In this document: positions 23,567 to 37,600 of the stretch, in pieces
Position numbering within the stretch: the first letter of the stretch is position 1
Layout of the letters: each line of letters opens with the position of its first letter
DNA from: Limanda limanda
Taxonomy: Eukaryota > Chordata > Actinopteri > Pleuronectiformes > Pleuronectidae
NCBI RefSeq assembly: GCF_963576545.1
Contig: NW_026870455.1
Span: 186,001 to 250,000 of the forward strand
DNA: 64,000 nucleotides
Direction of reading: 5' to 3'
The notes under the pieces: model-generated
What the model was told of the DNA's origin: nothing
What the model saw: the letters and a program-made list of their open reading frames with translations, nothing else
Database searches by the model: none
Made by a program: the position numbers and the translations under genes

Positions 23567-26500
23567 AATGCTTCCAAAAAAGGCTTATCTCCCCGTTTCC
23601 AGCTGTTTAGTGACATTTGGGATGATGTGTGATGAAAAATTCAAGAATTTAACCATTTCTTCCAAAAAAGGCAGATCTCCCTGTTTCCAGCGCTTTTCTG
23701 ACACTTGGGCTGACATGTGATGAAAAAGTCAGAAATCTTAATCAATGCTTCCAAAAAAGGCTGATCTCCCCGTTTCCAGCTGTTTAGTGACATTTGGGAT
23801 GATGTGTGATGAAAAATTCAAGAATATAACCTTTTCTTCCAAAAATAGGCAGATCTCCCTGTTTCCAGCGCTTTTCTGACACTTGGGCTGACATGTGATG
23901 AAAAAGTCAGAAATCTTAATCAATGCTTCCAAAAAAGGCTGATCTCCCCGTTTCCAGCTGTTTAGTGACATTTGGGATGATGTGTGATGAAAAATTCAAG
24001 AATATAACCTTTTCTTCCAAAAAAAGGCAGATCTCCCTGTTTCCAGCGCTTTTCTGACACTTGGGCTGACATGTGATGAAAAAGTCAGAAATCTTAATCA
24101 ATGCTTCCAAAAAAGGCTTATCTCCCCGTTTCCAGCTGTTTAGTGACATTTGGGATGATGTGTGATGAAAAATTCAAGAATATAACCTTTTCTTCCAAAA
24201 ATAGGCAGATCTCCCTGTTTCCAGCGCTTTTCTGACACTTGGGCTGACATGTGATGAAAAAGTCAGAAATCTTAATCAATGCTTCCAAAAAAGGCTTATC
24301 TCCCCGTTTCCAGCTGTTTAGTGACATTTGGGATGATGTGTGATGAAAAATTCAAGAATTTAACCTTTTCTTCCAAAAAAAGGCAGATCTCCCTGTTTCC
24401 AGCGCTTTTCTGACACTGGAGCTGATATGTGATGAAAAAGTCAAAATGTTAACCATTGCTTCCAAAAAAGGCTTATCTCCCCGTTTCCAGCTGTTTAGTG
24501 ACATTTGGGATGATGTGTGATGAAAAATTCAAGAATTTAACCTTTTCTTCCAAAAAAGGCTTATCTCCCTGTTTCCAGCGCTTTTCTGACACTTGGGCTG
24601 ACATGTGATGAAAAAGTCAGAAATCTTAATCAATGCTTCCAAAAAAGGCTTATCTCCCCGTTTCCAGCTGTTTAGTGACATTTGGGATGATGTGTGATGA
24701 AAAATTCAAGAATTTAACCTTTTCTTCCAAAAAAAGGCAGATCTCCCTGTTTCCAGCGCTATTCTGACACTGGAGCTGATATGTGATGAAAAAGTCAAAA
24801 TGTTAACCATTGCTTCCAAAAAAGGCTTATCTCCCCGTTTCCAGCTGTTTAGTGACATTTGGGATGATGTGTGATGAAAAATTCAAGAATTTAACCATTT
24901 CTTCCAAAAAAGGCTTATCTCCCTGTTTCCAGCGCTTTTCTGACACTTGGGTTGACATGTGGTGAAAAAGTCAGAAATCTTAATCAATGCTTCCAAAAAA
25001 GGCTTATCTCCCCGTTTCCAGCTGTTTAGTGACATTTGGGATGATGTGTGATGAAAAATTCAAGAATTTAACCATTTCTTCCAAAAAAGGCTTATCTCCC
25101 TGTTTCCAGCGCTTTTCTGACACTTGGGCTGACATGTGATGAAAAAGTCAGAAATCTTAATCAATGCTTCCAAAAAAGGCTTATCTCCCCGTTTCCAGCT
25201 GTTTAGTGACATTTGGGATGATGTGTGATGAAAAATTCAAGAATATAACCTTTTCTTCCAAAAAAAGGCAGATCTCCCTGTTTCCAGCGCTTTTCGGACA
25301 CTTGGGCTGACATGTGATGAAAAAGTCAGAAATCTTAATCATTGCTTCCAAAAAAGGCTTATCTCCCCGTTTCCAGCTGTTTAGTTACATTTGGGATGAT
25401 GTGTGATGAAAAATTCAAGAATTTAACCATTTCTTCCAAAAAAGGCTTATCTCCCTGTTTCCAGCGCTTTTCTGACACTTGGGCTGACATGTGATGAATA
25501 GTCAGAAATCTTAATCAATGCTTCCAAAAAAGGCTTATCTCCCCGTTTCCAGCTGTTTAGTGACATTTGGGATGAGGTGTGATGAAAAATTCAAGAATTT
25601 AACCTTTTCTTCCAAAAAAAGGCAGATCTCCCTGTTTCCAGCGCTTTTCTGACACTTGGGCTGACATGTGATGAAAAAGTCAGAAATCTTAATCAATGCT
25701 TCCAAAAAAGGCTTATCTCCCGTTTCCAGCTGTTTAGTGACATTTGGGATGATGTGTGATGAAAAATTCAAGAATTTAACCATTTCTTCCAAAAAAGGCT
25801 TATCTCCCTGTTTCTAGCGCTTTTCTGACACTTGGGCTGACATGTGATGAAAAAGTCAGAAATCTTAATCAATGCTTCCAAAAAAGGCTTATCTCCCCGT
25901 TTCCAGCTGTTTAGTGACATTTGGGATGATGTGTGATGAAAAATTCAAGAATATAACCTTTTCTTCCAAAAAAAGGCAGATCTCCCTGTTTCCAGCGCTT
26001 TTCTGACACTTGGGCTGACATGTGATGAAAAAGTCAGAAATCTTAATCAATGCTTCCAAAAAAGGCTTATCTCCCCGTTTCCAGCTGTTTAGTGACATTT
26101 GGGATGATGTGTGATGAAAAATTCAAGAATATAACCTTTTCTTCCAAAAATAGGCAGATCTCCCTGTTTCCAGCGCTTTTCTGACACTTGGGCTGACATG
26201 TGATGAAAAAGTCAGAAATCTTAATCAATGCTTCCAAAAAAGGCTGATCTCCCCGTTTCCAGCTGTTTAGTGACATTTGGGATGATGTGTGATGAAAAAT
26301 TCAAGAATATAACCTTTTCTTCCAAAAAAAGGCAGATCTCCCTGTTTCCAGCGCTTTTCTGACACTTGGGCTGACAAGTGATGAAAAAGTCAGAAATCTT
26401 AATCAATGCTTCCAAAAAAGGCTTATCTCCCCGTTTCCAGCTGTTTAGTGACATTTGGGATGATGTGTGATGAAAAATTCAAGAATTTAACCTTTTCTTC

Positions 26501-29500
26501 CAAAAAAAGGCAGATCTCCCTGTTTCCAGCGCTTTTCTGACACTGGAGCTGATATGTGATGAAAAAGTCAAAATGTTAACCATTGCTTCCAAAAAAGGCT
26601 TATCTCCCCGTTTCCAGCTGTTTAGTGACATTTGGGATGATGTGTGATGAAAAATTCAAGAATTTAACCTTTTCTTCCAAAAAAGGCTTATCTCCCTGTT
26701 TCCAGCGCTTTTCTGACACTTGGGCTGACATGTGATGAATAGTCAGAAATCTTAATCAATGCTTCCAAAAAAGGCTTATCTCCCCGTTTCCAGCTGTTTA
26801 GTGACATTTGGGATGAGGTGTGATGAAAAATTCAAGAATTTAACCTTTTCTTCCAAAAAAAAGGCAGATCTCCCTGTTTCCAGCGCTTTTCTGACACTTG
26901 GGCTGACATGTGATGAAAAAGTCAGAAATCTTAATCAATGCTTCCAAAAAAGGCTTATCTCCCGTTTCCAGCTGTTTAGTGACATTTGGGATGATGTGTG
27001 ATGAAAAATTCAAGAATTTAACCATTTCTTCCAAAAAAGGCTTATCTCCCTGTTTCTAGCGCTTTTCTGACACTTGGGCTGACATGTGATGAAAAAGTCA
27101 GAAATCTTAATCAATGCTTCCAAAAAAGGCTTATCTCCCCGTTTCCAGCTGTTTAGTGACATTTGGGATGATGTGTGATGAAAAATTCAAGAATATAACC
27201 TTTTCTTCCAAAAAAAGGCAGATCTCCCTGTTTCCAGCGCTTTTCTGACACTGGAGCTGATATGTGATGAAAAAGTCAAAATGTTAACCATTGCTTCCAA
27301 AAAAGGCTTATCTCCCCGTTTCCAGCTGTTTAGTGACATTTGGGATGATGTGTGATGAAAAATTCAAGAATTTAACCTTTTCTTCCAAAAAAGGCTTATC
27401 TCCCTGTTTCCAGCGCTTTTCTGACACTTGGGCTGACATGTGATGAAAAAGTCAGAAATCTTAATCAATGCTTCCAAAAAAGGCTTATCTCCCCGTTTCC
27501 AGCTGTTTAGTGACATTTGGGATGATGTGTGATGAAAAATTCAAGAATTTAACCTTTTCTTCCAAAAAAAGGCAGATCTCCCTGTTTCCAGCGCTATTCT
27601 GACACTGGAGCTGATATGTGATGAAAAAGTCAAAATGTTAACCATTGCTTCCAAAAAAGGCTTATCTCCCCGTTTCCAGCTGTTTAGTGACATTTGGGAT
27701 GATGTGTGATGAAAAATTCAAGAATTTAACCATTTCTTCCAAAAAAGGCTTATCTCCCTGTTTCCAGCGCTTTTCTGACACTTGGGTTGACATGTGGTGA
27801 AAAAGTCAGAAATCTTAATCAATGCTTCCAAAAAAGGCTTATCTCCCCGTTTCCAGCTGTTTAGTGACATTTGGGATGATGTGTGATGAAAAATTCAAGA
27901 ATTTAACCATTTCTTCCAAAAAAGGCTTATCTCCCTGTTTCCAGCGCTTTTCTGACACTTGGGCTGACATGTGATGAAAAAGTCAGAAATCTTAATCAAT
28001 GCTTCCAAAAAAGGCTTATCTCCCCGTTTCCAGCTGTTTAGTGACATTTGGGATGATGTGTGATGAAAAATTCAAGAATTTAACCATTTCTTCCAAAAAA
28101 GGCAGATCTCCCTGTTTCCAGCGCTTTTCTGACACTTGGGCTGACATGTGATGAAAAAGTCAGAAATCTTAATCAATGCTTCCAAAAAAGGCTGATCTCC
28201 CCGTTTCCAGCTGTTTAGTGACATTTGGGATGATGTGTGATGAAAAATTCAAGAATATAACCTTTTCTTCCAAAAATAGGCAGATCTCCCTGTTTCCAGC
28301 GCTTTTCTGACACTTGGGCTGACATGTGATGAAAAAGTCAGAAATCTTAATCAATGCTTCCAAAAAAGGCTGATCTCCCCGTTTCCAGCTGTTTAGTGAC
28401 ATTTGGGATGATGTGTGATGAAAAATTCAAGAATATAACCTTTTCTTCCAAAAAAAGGCAGATCTCCCTGTTTCCAGCGCTTTTCTGACACTTGGGCTGA
28501 CATGTGATGAAAAAGTCAGAAATCTTAATCAATGCTTCCAAAAAAGGCTTATCTCCCCGTTTCCAGCTGTTTAGTGACATTTGGGATGATGTGTGATGAA
28601 AAATTCAAGAATATAACCTTTTCTTCCAAAAATAGGCAGATCTCCCTGTTTCCAGCGCTTTTCTGACACTTGGGCTGACATGTGATGAAAAAGTCAGAAA
28701 TCTTAATCAATGCTTCCAAAAAAGGCTTATCTCCCCGTTTCCAGCTGTTTAGTGACATTTGGGATGATGTGTGATGAAAAATTCAAGAATTTAACCTTTT
28801 CTTCCAAAAAAAGGCAGATCTCCCTGTTTCCAGCGCTTTTCTGACACTGGAGCTGATATGTGATGAAAAAGTCAAAATGTTAACCATTGCTTCCAAAAAA
28901 GGCTTATCTCCCCGTTTCCAGCTGTTTAGTGACATTTGGGATGATGTGTGATGAAAAATTCAAGAATTTAACCTTTTCTTCCAAAAAAAGGCAGATCTCC
29001 CTGTTTCCAGCGCTTTTCTGACACTGGAGCTGATATGTGATGAAAAAGTCAAAATGTTAACCATTGCTTCCAAAAAAGGCTTATCTCCCCGTTTCCAGCT
29101 GTTTAGTGACATTTGGGATGATGTGTGATGAAAAATTCAAGAATTTAACCTTTTCTTCCAAAAAAGGCTTATCTCCCTGTTTCCAGCGCTTTTCTGACAC
29201 TTGGGCTGACATGTGATGAAAAAGTCAGAAATCTTAATCAATGCTTCCAAAAAAGGCTTATCTCCCCGTTTCCAGCTGTTTAGTGACATTTGGGATGATG
29301 TGTGATGAAAAATTCAAGAATTTAACCTTTTCTTCCAAAAAAAGGCAGATCTCCCTGTTTCCAGCGCTTTTCTGACACTGGAGCTGATATGTGATGAAAA
29401 AGTCAAAATGTTAACCATTGCTTCCAAAAAAGGCTTATCTCCCCGTTTCCAGCTGTTTAGTGACATTTGGGATGATGTGTGATGAAAAATTCAAGAATTT

Positions 29501-29691
29501 AACCTTTTCTTCCAAAAAAAGGCAGATCTCCCTGTTTCCAGCGATTTTCTGACACTGGAGCTGATATGTGATGAAAAAGTCAAAATGTTAACCATTGCTT
29601 CCAAAAAAGGCTTATCTCCCCGTTTCCAGCTGTTTAGTGACATTTGGGATGATGTGTGATGAAAAATTCAAGAATTTAACCTTTTCTTCCA
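23567..29691 (+). repeat. Duplicated block P, copy 2 (~6.1 kb)
   Basis: This is the counterpart of 1-6,125. GCGATT at 29,541 corresponds to 5,975, and GCTGACAAG near 26,376 corresponds to 2,810. The right-hand 3.5 kb of the block lies inside the first member of the 3,899-bp tandem duplication. No difference was noticed at the variants compared, but a full alignment was not possible. Confidence 0.85.
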
Positions 29692-30129
29692 AAAAAGGCT
29701 TATCTCCCTGTTTCCAGCGCTTTTCTGACACTTGGGCTGACATGTGATGAAAAAGTCAGAAATCTTAATCAATGCTTCCAAAAAAGGCTTATCTCCCCGT
29801 TTCCAGCTGTTTAGTGACATTTGGGATGATGTGTGATGAAAAATTCAAGAATTTAACCATTTCTTCCAAAAAAGGCTTATCTCCCTGTTTCCAGCGCTTT
29901 TCTGACACTTGGGCTGACATGTGATGAAAAAGTCAGAAATCTTAATCAATGCTTCCAAAAAAGGCTTATCTCCCCGTTTCCAGCTGTTTAGTGACATTTG
30001 GGATGATGTGTGATGAAAAATTCAAGAATATAACCTTTTCTTCCAAAAAAAGGCAGATCTCCCTGTTTCCAGCGCTTTTCGGACACTTGGGCTGACATGT
30101 GATAAAAAAGTCAGAAATCTTAATCATTG
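26231..30129 (+). repeat. 22-dimer tandem duplication, first member (3,899 bp)
   Basis: This member and 30,130-34,028 lie head to tail. GGCTGATCTC at 26,242 corresponds to 30,141 and GCGATT at 29,541 corresponds to 33,440, both at 3,899 bp. Its last part carries the GATAAAAAAGTC variant (30,102), which recurs at 34,002. The junction at 30,130 joins ATTGCTTCC, which normally precedes GGCTTATC and TAGTTACAT, to a GGCTGATC A half. That is the expected scar of unequal exchange between dimers. Confidence 0.82.
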
Positions 30130-33100
30130 CTTCCAAAAAAGGCTGATCTCCCCGTTTCCAGCTGTTTAGTGACATTTGGGATGATGTGTGATGAAAAATT
30201 CAAGAATATAACCTTTTCTTCCAAAAAAAGGCAGATCTCCCTGTTTCCAGCGCTTTTCTGACACTTGGGCTGACAAGTGATGAAAAAGTCAGAAATCTTA
30301 ATCAATGCTTCCAAAAAAGGCTTATCTCCCCGTTTCCAGCTGTTTAGTGACATTTGGGATGATGTGTGATGAAAAATTCAAGAATTTAACCTTTTCTTCC
30401 AAAAAAAGGCAGATCTCCCTGTTTCCAGCGCTTTTCTGACACTGGAGCTGATATGTGATGAAAAAGTCAAAATGTTAACCATTGCTTCCAAAAAAGGCTT
30501 ATCTCCCCGTTTCCAGCTGTTTAGTGACATTTGGGATGATGTGTGATGAAAAATTCAAGAATTTAACCTTTTCTTCCAAAAAAGGCTTATCTCCCTGTTT
30601 CCAGCGCTTTTCTGACACTTGGGCTGACATGTGATGAATAGTCAGAAATCTTAATCAATGCTTCCAAAAAAGGCTTATCTCCCCGTTTCCAGCTGTTTAG
30701 TGACATTTGGGATGAGGTGTGATGAAAAATTCAAGAATTTAACCTTTTCTTCCAAAAAAAAGGCAGATCTCCCTGTTTCCAGCGCTTTTCTGACACTTGG
30801 GCTGACATGTGATGAAAAAGTCAGAAATCTTAATCAATGCTTCCAAAAAAGGCTTATCTCCCGTTTCCAGCTGTTTAGTGACATTTGGGATGATGTGTGA
30901 TGAAAAATTCAAGAATTTAACCATTTCTTCCAAAAAAGGCTTATCTCCCTGTTTCTAGCGCTTTTCTGACACTTGGGCTGACATGTGATGAAAAAGTCAG
31001 AAATCTTAATCAATGCTTCCAAAAAAGGCTTATCTCCCCGTTTCCAGCTGTTTAGTGACATTTGGGATGATGTGTGATGAAAAATTCAAGAATATAACCT
31101 TTTCTTCCAAAAAAAGGCAGATCTCCCTGTTTCCAGCGCTTTTCTGACACTGGAGCTGATATGTGATGAAAAAGTCAAAATGTTAACCATTGCTTCCAAA
31201 AAAGGCTTATCTCCCCGTTTCCAGCTGTTTAGTGACATTTGGGATGATGTGTGATGAAAAATTCAAGAATTTAACCTTTTCTTCCAAAAAAGGCTTATCT
31301 CCCTGTTTCCAGCGCTTTTCTGACACTTGGGCTGACATGTGATGAAAAAGTCAGAAATCTTAATCAATGCTTCCAAAAAAGGCTTATCTCCCCGTTTCCA
31401 GCTGTTTAGTGACATTTGGGATGATGTGTGATGAAAAATTCAAGAATTTAACCTTTTCTTCCAAAAAAAGGCAGATCTCCCTGTTTCCAGCGCTATTCTG
31501 ACACTGGAGCTGATATGTGATGAAAAAGTCAAAATGTTAACCATTGCTTCCAAAAAAGGCTTATCTCCCCGTTTCCAGCTGTTTAGTGACATTTGGGATG
31601 ATGTGTGATGAAAAATTCAAGAATTTAACCATTTCTTCCAAAAAAGGCTTATCTCCCTGTTTCCAGCGCTTTTCTGACACTTGGGTTGACATGTGGTGAA
31701 AAAGTCAGAAATCTTAATCAATGCTTCCAAAAAAGGCTTATCTCCCCGTTTCCAGCTGTTTAGTGACATTTGGGATGATGTGTGATGAAAAATTCAAGAA
31801 TTTAACCATTTCTTCCAAAAAAGGCTTATCTCCCTGTTTCCAGCGCTTTTCTGACACTTGGGCTGACATGTGATGAAAAAGTCAGAAATCTTAATCAATG
31901 CTTCCAAAAAAGGCTTATCTCCCCGTTTCCAGCTGTTTAGTGACATTTGGGATGATGTGTGATGAAAAATTCAAGAATTTAACCATTTCTTCCAAAAAAG
32001 GCAGATCTCCCTGTTTCCAGCGCTTTTCTGACACTTGGGCTGACATGTGATGAAAAAGTCAGAAATCTTAATCAATGCTTCCAAAAAAGGCTGATCTCCC
32101 CGTTTCCAGCTGTTTAGTGACATTTGGGATGATGTGTGATGAAAAATTCAAGAATATAACCTTTTCTTCCAAAAATAGGCAGATCTCCCTGTTTCCAGCG
32201 CTTTTCTGACACTTGGGCTGACATGTGATGAAAAAGTCAGAAATCTTAATCAATGCTTCCAAAAAAGGCTGATCTCCCCGTTTCCAGCTGTTTAGTGACA
32301 TTTGGGATGATGTGTGATGAAAAATTCAAGAATATAACCTTTTCTTCCAAAAAAAGGCAGATCTCCCTGTTTCCAGCGCTTTTCTGACACTTGGGCTGAC
32401 ATGTGATGAAAAAGTCAGAAATCTTAATCAATGCTTCCAAAAAAGGCTTATCTCCCCGTTTCCAGCTGTTTAGTGACATTTGGGATGATGTGTGATGAAA
32501 AATTCAAGAATATAACCTTTTCTTCCAAAAATAGGCAGATCTCCCTGTTTCCAGCGCTTTTCTGACACTTGGGCTGACATGTGATGAAAAAGTCAGAAAT
32601 CTTAATCAATGCTTCCAAAAAAGGCTTATCTCCCCGTTTCCAGCTGTTTAGTGACATTTGGGATGATGTGTGATGAAAAATTCAAGAATTTAACCTTTTC
32701 TTCCAAAAAAAGGCAGATCTCCCTGTTTCCAGCGCTTTTCTGACACTGGAGCTGATATGTGATGAAAAAGTCAAAATGTTAACCATTGCTTCCAAAAAAG
32801 GCTTATCTCCCCGTTTCCAGCTGTTTAGTGACATTTGGGATGATGTGTGATGAAAAATTCAAGAATTTAACCTTTTCTTCCAAAAAAAGGCAGATCTCCC
32901 TGTTTCCAGCGCTTTTCTGACACTGGAGCTGATATGTGATGAAAAAGTCAAAATGTTAACCATTGCTTCCAAAAAAGGCTTATCTCCCCGTTTCCAGCTG
33001 TTTAGTGACATTTGGGATGATGTGTGATGAAAAATTCAAGAATTTAACCTTTTCTTCCAAAAAAGGCTTATCTCCCTGTTTCCAGCGCTTTTCTGACACT

Positions 33101-34028
33101 TGGGCTGACATGTGATGAAAAAGTCAGAAATCTTAATCAATGCTTCCAAAAAAGGCTTATCTCCCCGTTTCCAGCTGTTTAGTGACATTTGGGATGATGT
33201 GTGATGAAAAATTCAAGAATTTAACCTTTTCTTCCAAAAAAAGGCAGATCTCCCTGTTTCCAGCGCTTTTCTGACACTGGAGCTGATATGTGATGAAAAA
33301 GTCAAAATGTTAACCATTGCTTCCAAAAAAGGCTTATCTCCCCGTTTCCAGCTGTTTAGTGACATTTGGGATGATGTGTGATGAAAAATTCAAGAATTTA
33401 ACCTTTTCTTCCAAAAAAAGGCAGATCTCCCTGTTTCCAGCGATTTTCTGACACTGGAGCTGATATGTGATGAAAAAGTCAAAATGTTAACCATTGCTTC
33501 CAAAAAAGGCTTATCTCCCCGTTTCCAGCTGTTTAGTGACATTTGGGATGATGTGTGATGAAAAATTCAAGAATTTAACCTTTTCTTCCAAAAAAGGCTT
33601 ATCTCCCTGTTTCCAGCGCTTTTCTGACACTTGGGCTGACATGTGATGAAAAAGTCAGAAATCTTAATCAATGCTTCCAAAAAAGGCTTATCTCCCCGTT
33701 TCCAGCTGTTTAGTGACATTTGGGATGATGTGTGATGAAAAATTCAAGAATTTAACCATTTCTTCCAAAAAAGGCTTATCTCCCTGTTTCCAGCGCTTTT
33801 CTGACACTTGGGCTGACATGTGATGAAAAAGTCAGAAATCTTAATCAATGCTTCCAAAAAAGGCTTATCTCCCCGTTTCCAGCTGTTTAGTGACATTTGG
33901 GATGATGTGTGATGAAAAATTCAAGAATATAACCTTTTCTTCCAAAAAAAGGCAGATCTCCCTGTTTCCAGCGCTTTTCGGACACTTGGGCTGACATGTG
34001 ATAAAAAAGTCAGAAATCTTAATCATTG
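30130..34028 (+). repeat. 22-dimer tandem duplication, second member (3,899 bp)
   Basis: After 34,028 the sequence resumes with TAGTTACAT at 34,066, which corresponds to 25,382 and 1,816. The array thus returns to the order seen left of the duplication. This shows that 3.9 kb (22 dimers) was inserted by a tandem event without loss of dimer register. One novelty right after the end is GGCTTCTC (34,042) where other copies have GGCTTATC. Confidence 0.8.
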
Positions 34029-34639
34029 CTTCCAAAAAAGGCTTCTCTCCCCGTTTCCAGCTGTTTAGTTACATTTGGGATGATGTGTGATGAAAAATTC
34101 AAGAATTTAACCATTTCTTCCAAAAAAGGCTTATCTCCCTGTTTCCAGCGCTTTTCTGACACTTGGGCTGACATGTGATGAATAGTCAGAAATCTTATTC
34201 AATGCTTCCAAAAAAGGCTTATCTCCCCGTTTCCAGCTGTTTAGTGACATTTGGGATGAGGTGTGATGAAAAATTCAAGAATTTAACCTTTTCTTCCAAA
34301 AAAAGGCAGATCTCCCTGTTTCCAGCGCTTTTCTGACACTTGGGCTGACATGTGATGAAAAAGTCAGAAATCTTAATCAATGCTTCCAAAAAAGGCTTAT
34401 CTCCCGTTTCCAGCTGTTTAGTGACATTTGGGATGATGTGTGATGAAAAATTCAAGAATTTAACCATTTCTTCCAAAAAAGGCTTATCTCCCTGTTTCTA
34501 GCGCTTTTCTGACACTTGGGCTGACATGTGATGAAAAAGTCAGAAATCTTAATCAATGCTTCCAAAAAAGGCTTATCTCCCCGTTTCCAGCTGTTTAGTG
34601 ACATTTGGGATGATGTGTGATGAAAAATTCAAGAATATA

Positions 34640-37600
34640 ACCTTTTCTTCCAAAAAAAGGCAGATCTCCCTGTTTCCAGCGCTTTTCTGACACTTGGGCT
34701 GACATGTGATGAAAAAGTCAGAAATCTTAATCAATGCTTCCAAAAAAGGCTTATCTCCCCGTTTCCAGCTGTTTAGTGACATTTGGGATGATGTGTGATG
34801 AAAAATTCAAGAATATAACCTTTTCTTCCAAAAATAGGCAGATCTCCCTGTTTCCAGCGCTTTTCTGACACTTGGGCTGACATGTGATGAAAAAGTCAGA
34901 AATCTTAATCAATGCTTCCAAAAAAGGCTGATCTCCCCGTTTCCAGCTGTTTAGTGACATTTGGGATGATGTGTGATGAAAAATTCAAGAATATAACCTT
35001 TTCTTCCAAAAAAAGGCAGATCTCCCTGTTTCCAGCGCTTTTCTGACACTTGGGCTGACAAGTGATGAAAAAGTCAGAAATCTTAATCAATGCTTCCAAA
35101 AAAGGCTTATCTCCCCGTTTCCAGCTGTTTAGTGACATTTGGGATGATGTGTGATGAAAAATTCAAGAATTTAACCTTTTCTTCCAAAAAAAGGCAGATC
35201 TCCCTGTTTCCAGCGCTTTTCTGACACTGGAGCTGATATGTGATGAAAAAGTCAAAATGTTAACCATTGCTTCCAAAAAAGGCTTATCTCCCCGTTTCCA
35301 GCTGTTTAGTGACATTTGGGATGATGTGTGATGAAAAATTCAAGAATTTAACCATTTCTTCCAAAAAAGGCTTATCTCCCTGTTTCTAGCGCTTTTCTGA
35401 CACTTGGGCTGACATGTGATGAAAAAGTCAGAAATCTTAATCAATGCTTCCAAAAAAGGCTTATCTCCCCGTTTCCAGCTGTTTAGTGACATTTGGGATG
35501 ATGTGTGATGAAAAATTCAAGAATATAACCTTTTCTTCCAAAAAAAGGCAGATCTCCCTGTTTCCAGCGCTTTTCTGACACTGGAGCTGATATGTGATGA
35601 AAAAGTCAAAATGTTAACCATTGCTTCCAAAAAAGGCTTATCTCCCCGTTTCCAGCTGTTTAGTGACATTTGGGATGATGTGTGATGAAAAATTCAAGAA
35701 TTTAACCTTTTCTTCCAAAAAAGGCTTATCTCCCTGTTTCCAGCGCTTTTCTGACACTTGGGCTGACATGTGATGAAAAAGTCAGAAATCTTAATCAATG
35801 CTTCCAAAAAAGGCTTATCTCCCCGTTTCCAGCTGTTTAGTGACATTTGGGATTAGGTGTGATGAAAAATTCAAGAATTTAACCTTTTCTTCCAAAAAAA
35901 GGCAGATCTCCCTGTTTCCAGCGCTTTTCTGACACTGGAGCTGATATGTGATGAAAAAGCTAAAATGTTAACCATTGCTTCCAAAAAAGGCTTATCTCCC
36001 CGTTTCCAGCTGTTTAGGGACATTTGGGATGATGTGTGATGAAAAATTCAAGAATTTAACCATTTCTTCCAAAAAAGGCTTATCTCCCTGTTTCCAGCGC
36101 TTTTCTGACACTTGGGCTGACATGTGAAGAAAAAGTCAGAAATCTTAATCAATGCTTCCAAAAAAGGCTTATCTCCCCGTTTCCAGCTGTTTAGTGACAT
36201 TTGGGATGATGTGTGATGAAAAATTCAAGAATTTAACCATTTCTTCCAAAAAAGGCTTATCTCCCTGTTTCCAGCGCTTTTCTGACACTTGGGCTGACAT
36301 GTGATGAAAAAGTCAGAAATCTTAATCAATGCTTCCAAAAAAGGCTTATCTCCCCGTTTCCAGCTGTTTAGTGACATTTGGGATGATGTGTGATGAAAAA
36401 TTCAAGAATTTAACCTTTTCTTCCAAAAAAAGGCAGATCTCCCTGTTGCCAGCGCTTTTCTGACACTTGGGCTGACATGTGATGAAAAAGTCAGAAATCT
36501 TAATCAATGCTTCCAAAAAAGGCTTATCTCCCCGTTTCCAGCTGTTTAGTGACATTTGGGATGATGTGTGATGAAATATTCAAGAATTTAACCTTTTCTT
36601 CCAAAAAAAGGCAGATCTCCCTGTTTCCAGCGCTTTTCTGACACTGGAGCTGACATGTGATGAAAAAGTCAAAATGTTAACCATTTCTTCCAAAAAAGGC
36701 TTATCTCCCCGTTTCCAGCTGTTTAGTGACATTTGGGATGATGTGTGATGAAAAATTCAAGAATTTAACCATTTCTTCCAAAAAAGGCTTATCTCCCTGT
36801 TTCCAGCGCTTTTCTGACACTTGGGCTGACATGTGATGAAAAAGTCAGAAATCTTAATCAATGCTTCCAAAAAAGGCTTATCTCCCCGTTTCCAGCTGTT
36901 TAGTGACATTTGTGATGATGTGTGATGAAAAATTGAAGAATTTAACCTTTTCTTCCAAAAAAAGGCAGATCTCCCTGTTTCCAGCGCCTTTCTGACACTG
37001 GAGCTGATATGTGATGAAAAAGTCAAAATGTTAACCATTGCTTCCAAAAAAGGCTTATCTCCCCGTTTCCAGCTGTTTAGTGACATTTGGGATGATGTGT
37101 GATGAAAAATTCAAGAATTTAACCATTTCTTCCAAAAAAGGCTTATCTCCCTGTTTCCAGCGCTTTTCTGACACTTGGGCTGACATGTGGTGAAAAAGTC
37201 AGAAATCTTAATCAATGCTTCCAAAAAAGGCTTATCTCCCCGTTTCCAGCTGTTTAGTGACATTTGGGATGATGTGTGATGAAAAATTCAAGAATTTAAC
37301 CATTTCTTCCAAAAAAGGCTTATCTCCCTGTTTCCAGCGCTTTTCTGACACTTGGGCTGACATGTGATGAAAAAGTCAGAAATCTTAATCAATGCTTCCA
37401 AAAAAGGCTTATCTCCCCGTTTCCAGCTGTTTAGTGACATTTGGGATGATGTGTGATGAAAAATTCAAGAATATAACCTTTTCTTCCAAAAAAAGGCAGA
37501 TCTCCCTGTTTCCAGCGCTTTTCTGACACTTGGGCTGACATGTGATGAAAAAGTCAGAAATCTTAATCAATGCTTCCAAAAAAGGCTTATCTCCCCGTTT

